Source: Eoetvoesia sp035555955 (GTDB lineage: Bacteria > Pseudomonadota > Gammaproteobacteria > Burkholderiales > Burkholderiaceae_B). From it: a stretch of 64,000 nucleotides of DNA. The position numbers and the translations under genes were made by a program. Positions 61,944-64,000 of this stretch are shown in pieces. Every line of letters begins with the position of its first letter. Positions within the stretch are counted from its first letter, which is position 1. The notes below the pieces were generated by a model. It was given only the letters and a program-made list of their open reading frames with translations. It was not told where the DNA came from and did no database searches. The stretch spans positions 1 through 64,000 of the forward strand of contig NZ_DATMGA010000014.1 of assembly GCF_035555955.1 (NCBI RefSeq), read 5' to 3'.

Positions 61944-62131
61944 GTCGATTGAATCCCTTTAGTCTTTGGTTTTATTAAATCACGTAATCGTAATGCAAAA
62001 ATGCATGGAATTGGCCGTGAACGGCCGTTAAACAGTTATTGGGTTGGCAACAAAACTTATCCTGCCGACCCCGGGCCGGCGGTTGCGCCATGCAGCGCGC
62101 GTGTTTTGCCGCCGGCCTGTGGCTTCGTCGT

Positions 62132-62905
62132 TCAATGGGTGTCCTTGGCAAGGCTGGCGATGCGCAGCGTGTCGCCGTCGAGCTGGACGATGGCGGGCTG
62201 GTTGTGCAGGTTTTTGTCCAGTTGGGTCTCGATGACGCGATAAACGCCGGCGATGGCCAGCAGTTCGGGGTTCAACTGCGTGGTGAAGATGCGGGCGCTG
62301 GTGTCGCCGCGCGCGCCCGCCATGGCCTTGCCGCGCAAGGGGCCGTACACATGGATGTTGCCGTCCGCGATGACTTCCGCCCCCTGGCCGACCACGCCGA
62401 TGACGATGAGGTCGGTATTGCGGGCATAGATGCGCTGGCCCGAGCGCAGCTGGCGGTTGATGATCATGGCGGCGGGCGCCACGGCGGGGGCGGCATCTTG
62501 GGCCCCCTGCGCGGGAGGCGCCGACGGCGCGACGACAGGCACTTCTTTGTCGGGAGCGGGAGTGCTGGCCGGCCGCACTGGAGCCGCCGACAGGTCGACC
62601 AGCGCCAGCCCGCTGGCCCGTGCGGCCTCGAGGTTCGCGCCGGAGGCCACGACCCCGATGGGGTGCAGGGCGTGCCCGCGCAGCGCTTGCAGCAGGGCTT
62701 TCCAGTCGACGGTTTCTTCGAGGCCCGAGGCATCGACGACCACGGGCTCGTTTTCAAAGAACGAGCCGGCGTCGCGCATGCGCTGGTCCAGCGTGGCGAT
62801 CAGCGCTTCCAGGTCGTGGTCGTGCAGGACAATGCGCACGGCATACAGCGTGGCGCTTTTGAAGTCGAGCGCGGGTTGTTCTTTGGGCGAAGAGGAATTA
62901 CTCAC
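62132..62905 (-). CDS. minC: Septum formation inhibitor MinC
   Basis: Blocks FtsZ ring assembly away from midcell. The 257 residues comprise an N-terminal FtsZ-binding domain (residues about 10-110), a Pro/Ala-rich linker (about 115-150) and a C-terminal beta-helix domain with LRSGQRIYARNTDLIVIGVVGQGAEVIADGNIHVYGPLRGKAMAG (conserved across MinC) that binds MinD. The linker is longer than in E. coli MinC (231 residues). Confidence 0.95.
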   Translation of the reverse strand: MSNSSSPKEQPALDFKSATLYAVRIVLHDHDLEALIATLDQRMRDAGSFFENEPVVVDASGLEETVDWKALLQALRGHALHPIGVVASGANLEAARASGLALVDLSAAPVRPASTPAPDKEVPVVAPSAPPAQGAQDAAPAVAPAAMIINRQLRSGQRIYARNTDLIVIGVVGQGAEVIADGNIHVYGPLRGKAMAGARGDTSARIFTTQLNPELLAIAGVYRVIETQLDKNLHNQPAIVQLDGDTLRIASLAKDTH

Positions 62906-63006
62906 GATATGTCTTTATCAGGGAGCTTTGCCTCGACAAAATACCAGAAAGTCGGGGCAAAGCCGAGTGTTTTGCGTTGCGGCGTGGGACGAAAGGCGTT
63001 CGGGCT

Positions 63007-64000
63007 TCAAATCCAGGAGTCTTTGAGGGTGACCGCGCGATTGATGACGGGCTTTTCCCGGGTGGAGTCGATGCGGTCGGCGACGAAATAGCCCAGCCGC
63101 TCGAATTGCCAGCAGGAGTCGGGGTCGGCGTGGGTGCCGGGCTCGATCCAGCCTTGCACGGCCTGGAAGGAGTCGGGGTTCAGGGCGTCCAGGAAGTTCT
63201 TGTCGCCGGCGTCCGGGTGCGGGTCGGCGAACAGCCGGTCGTACAGGCGGATCTCGGCCTGGACGGCGTGCGCCGCGCTGACCCAGGTAATGGCGCCCTT
63301 GACCTTGACGGCGTCGGCGCCCGGGGTTCCGCTTTTTGTGTCGGGCAGGTATTCGACATGCACTTCGGTGATTTCACCATCGTCGTTCTTGACGCAGCCG
63401 GTGCATTTGACGACGTAGCCGTACTTGAGGCGCACCATGTTGCCAGGGAACAGCCGGAAGTATTTCTTGGGCGGATCTTCGCGGAAATCGTCGCGTTCTA
63501 TCCATAGCTCGCGCGAAAAGGGAAACTCGCGCTGGCCGGCTTCGGGGTTGTGCGGGTTGCGGGGCGCGTGGCAAAGCTCGGACTGGCCTTCGGGGTAGTT
63601 GGTGACGACCAGCTTGAGCGGGTCGAGCACGGCCACGCGGCGGTCCGCCTTGGGGTCGAGGTCGTCGCGCAGGGCTTGTTCGAGCACGCTGTAGTCGATG
63701 CGCGAATCGGCCTTGGACACGCCCAGCCGCTCGCAGAACAGGCGGATGGATTCCGGCGTGTAGCCGCGCCGGCGCAGTCCGGCCAATGTGGGCAGGCGGG
63801 GGTCGTCCCAGCCGTTGACGTAGCCTTCGCGCACCAGCTCCAGCAGCTTGCGCTTGCTGGTGACGACATAGCTGAGGTTGAGACGGGCGAATTCGTATTG
63901 ATGCGGCAGGGGGCGTGCCAGCTCGCCCAGGTCGGCCAGCTTGTTGAGTATCCAGTCGTAGAAGGGGCGCTGGTCTTCGAACTCCAGCGTGCAGACGCTG
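63007..64000 (-). CDS. glnS: Glutaminyl-tRNA synthetase, 3' part (runs off the right edge)
   Basis: Charges tRNA-Gln with glutamine. About 330 C-terminal residues lie in the window. They include the class I KMSKS-like loop (LSYVVTSKRKLLELV, as usual for GlnRS), GWDDPRLPTLAGLRRRG, and the anticodon-binding beta-barrels to the end (FERLGYFVADRIDSTREKPVINRAVTLKDSW). The catalytic Rossmann half with HIGH lies outside. The stop at 63007 is 101 bases before the minC start. Confidence 0.96.
   Translation of the reverse strand, partial: SVCTLEFEDQRPFYDWILNKLADLGELARPLPHQYEFARLNLSYVVTSKRKLLELVREGYVNGWDDPRLPTLAGLRRRGYTPESIRLFCERLGVSKADSRIDYSVLEQALRDDLDPKADRRVAVLDPLKLVVTNYPEGQSELCHAPRNPHNPEAGQREFPFSRELWIERDDFREDPPKKYFRLFPGNMVRLKYGYVVKCTGCVKNDDGEITEVHVEYLPDTKSGTPGADAVKVKGAITWVSAAHAVQAEIRLYDRLFADPHPDAGDKNFLDALNPDSFQAVQGWIEPGTHADPDSCWQFERLGYFVADRIDSTREKPVINRAVTLKDSWI

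Noticed and set aside
61994..62005. BoxR-like TGCA repeat upstream of minD
   Set aside because: The two TGCA are separated by four bases, not six, and the context has no link to benzoate metabolism.

Overview
The window is a contiguous, GC-rich piece of a betaproteobacterial chromosome, most likely family Alcaligenaceae (Bordetella/Achromobacter/Pusillimonas relatives). This rests on the protein sequences, the order tkt-gap-pgk-...-fba-purC-purE-purK-sua5, the box benzoyl-CoA gene cluster with a BoxR-type regulator, and a double-length UvrA. No rRNA, tRNA, insertion sequence, prophage or CRISPR array was seen, and no stretch over 300 bases lacks a gene.

Layout. 1-16.2 kb is housekeeping: tgt (cut by the left edge) and queA for queuosine, dacB, upp, an exported protein of unknown role, a YqjD/YqjE-like envelope trio, ubiD, a lytic transglycosylase, an aminotransferase, a degenerate FAD-oxidase-like protein, the malic enzyme maeB, a patatin-barstar gene pair and rsmE. 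16.3-26.3 kb is a co-directional central-metabolism and purine block: tkt, gap, pgk, mog, fba, purC, purE, purK, sua5.

26.3-41.4 kb is a catabolic island for aerobic benzoate degradation through CoA thioesters. On the minus strand lie a DUF4863 protein, the aldehyde dehydrogenase boxD, benzoate-CoA ligase bclA, an alpha/beta hydrolase and a five-gene branched-chain-amino-acid-type ABC transporter (probably for aromatic acid uptake). On the plus strand lie boxR, boxC, boxB and boxA. The ligase makes benzoyl-CoA, BoxAB epoxidises it, BoxC opens the ring and BoxD oxidises the semialdehyde. Two TGCA-N6-TGCA sites exactly 40 bp apart, one over the -10 of a good boxC promoter, are the likely BoxR operators. 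A one-mismatch copy overlies the -10 of boxR.

41.6-50.8 kb carries a MaoC-type hydratase, metC with an Lrp-type regulator, glutaryl-CoA dehydrogenase with a divergent LysR regulator, purU, an L-2-hydroxyglutarate-dehydrogenase-like FAD enzyme, pdxH, a ChaC-type cyclotransferase and tcdA. 50.8-64 kb carries a fused double-length uvrA, a 42-residue very basic protein with its own promoter and terminator, a glycosyltransferase, an acidic protein, ettA, a glycine-zipper lipoprotein, minCDE and the 3' part of glnS (cut by the right edge).

The observations most worth following are the orphan 42-residue protein gene (56744-56872), the architecture of the box regulatory region, terminator-like hairpins inside the box operons, the DUF4863 member of the box cluster and the four-ATPase UvrA.
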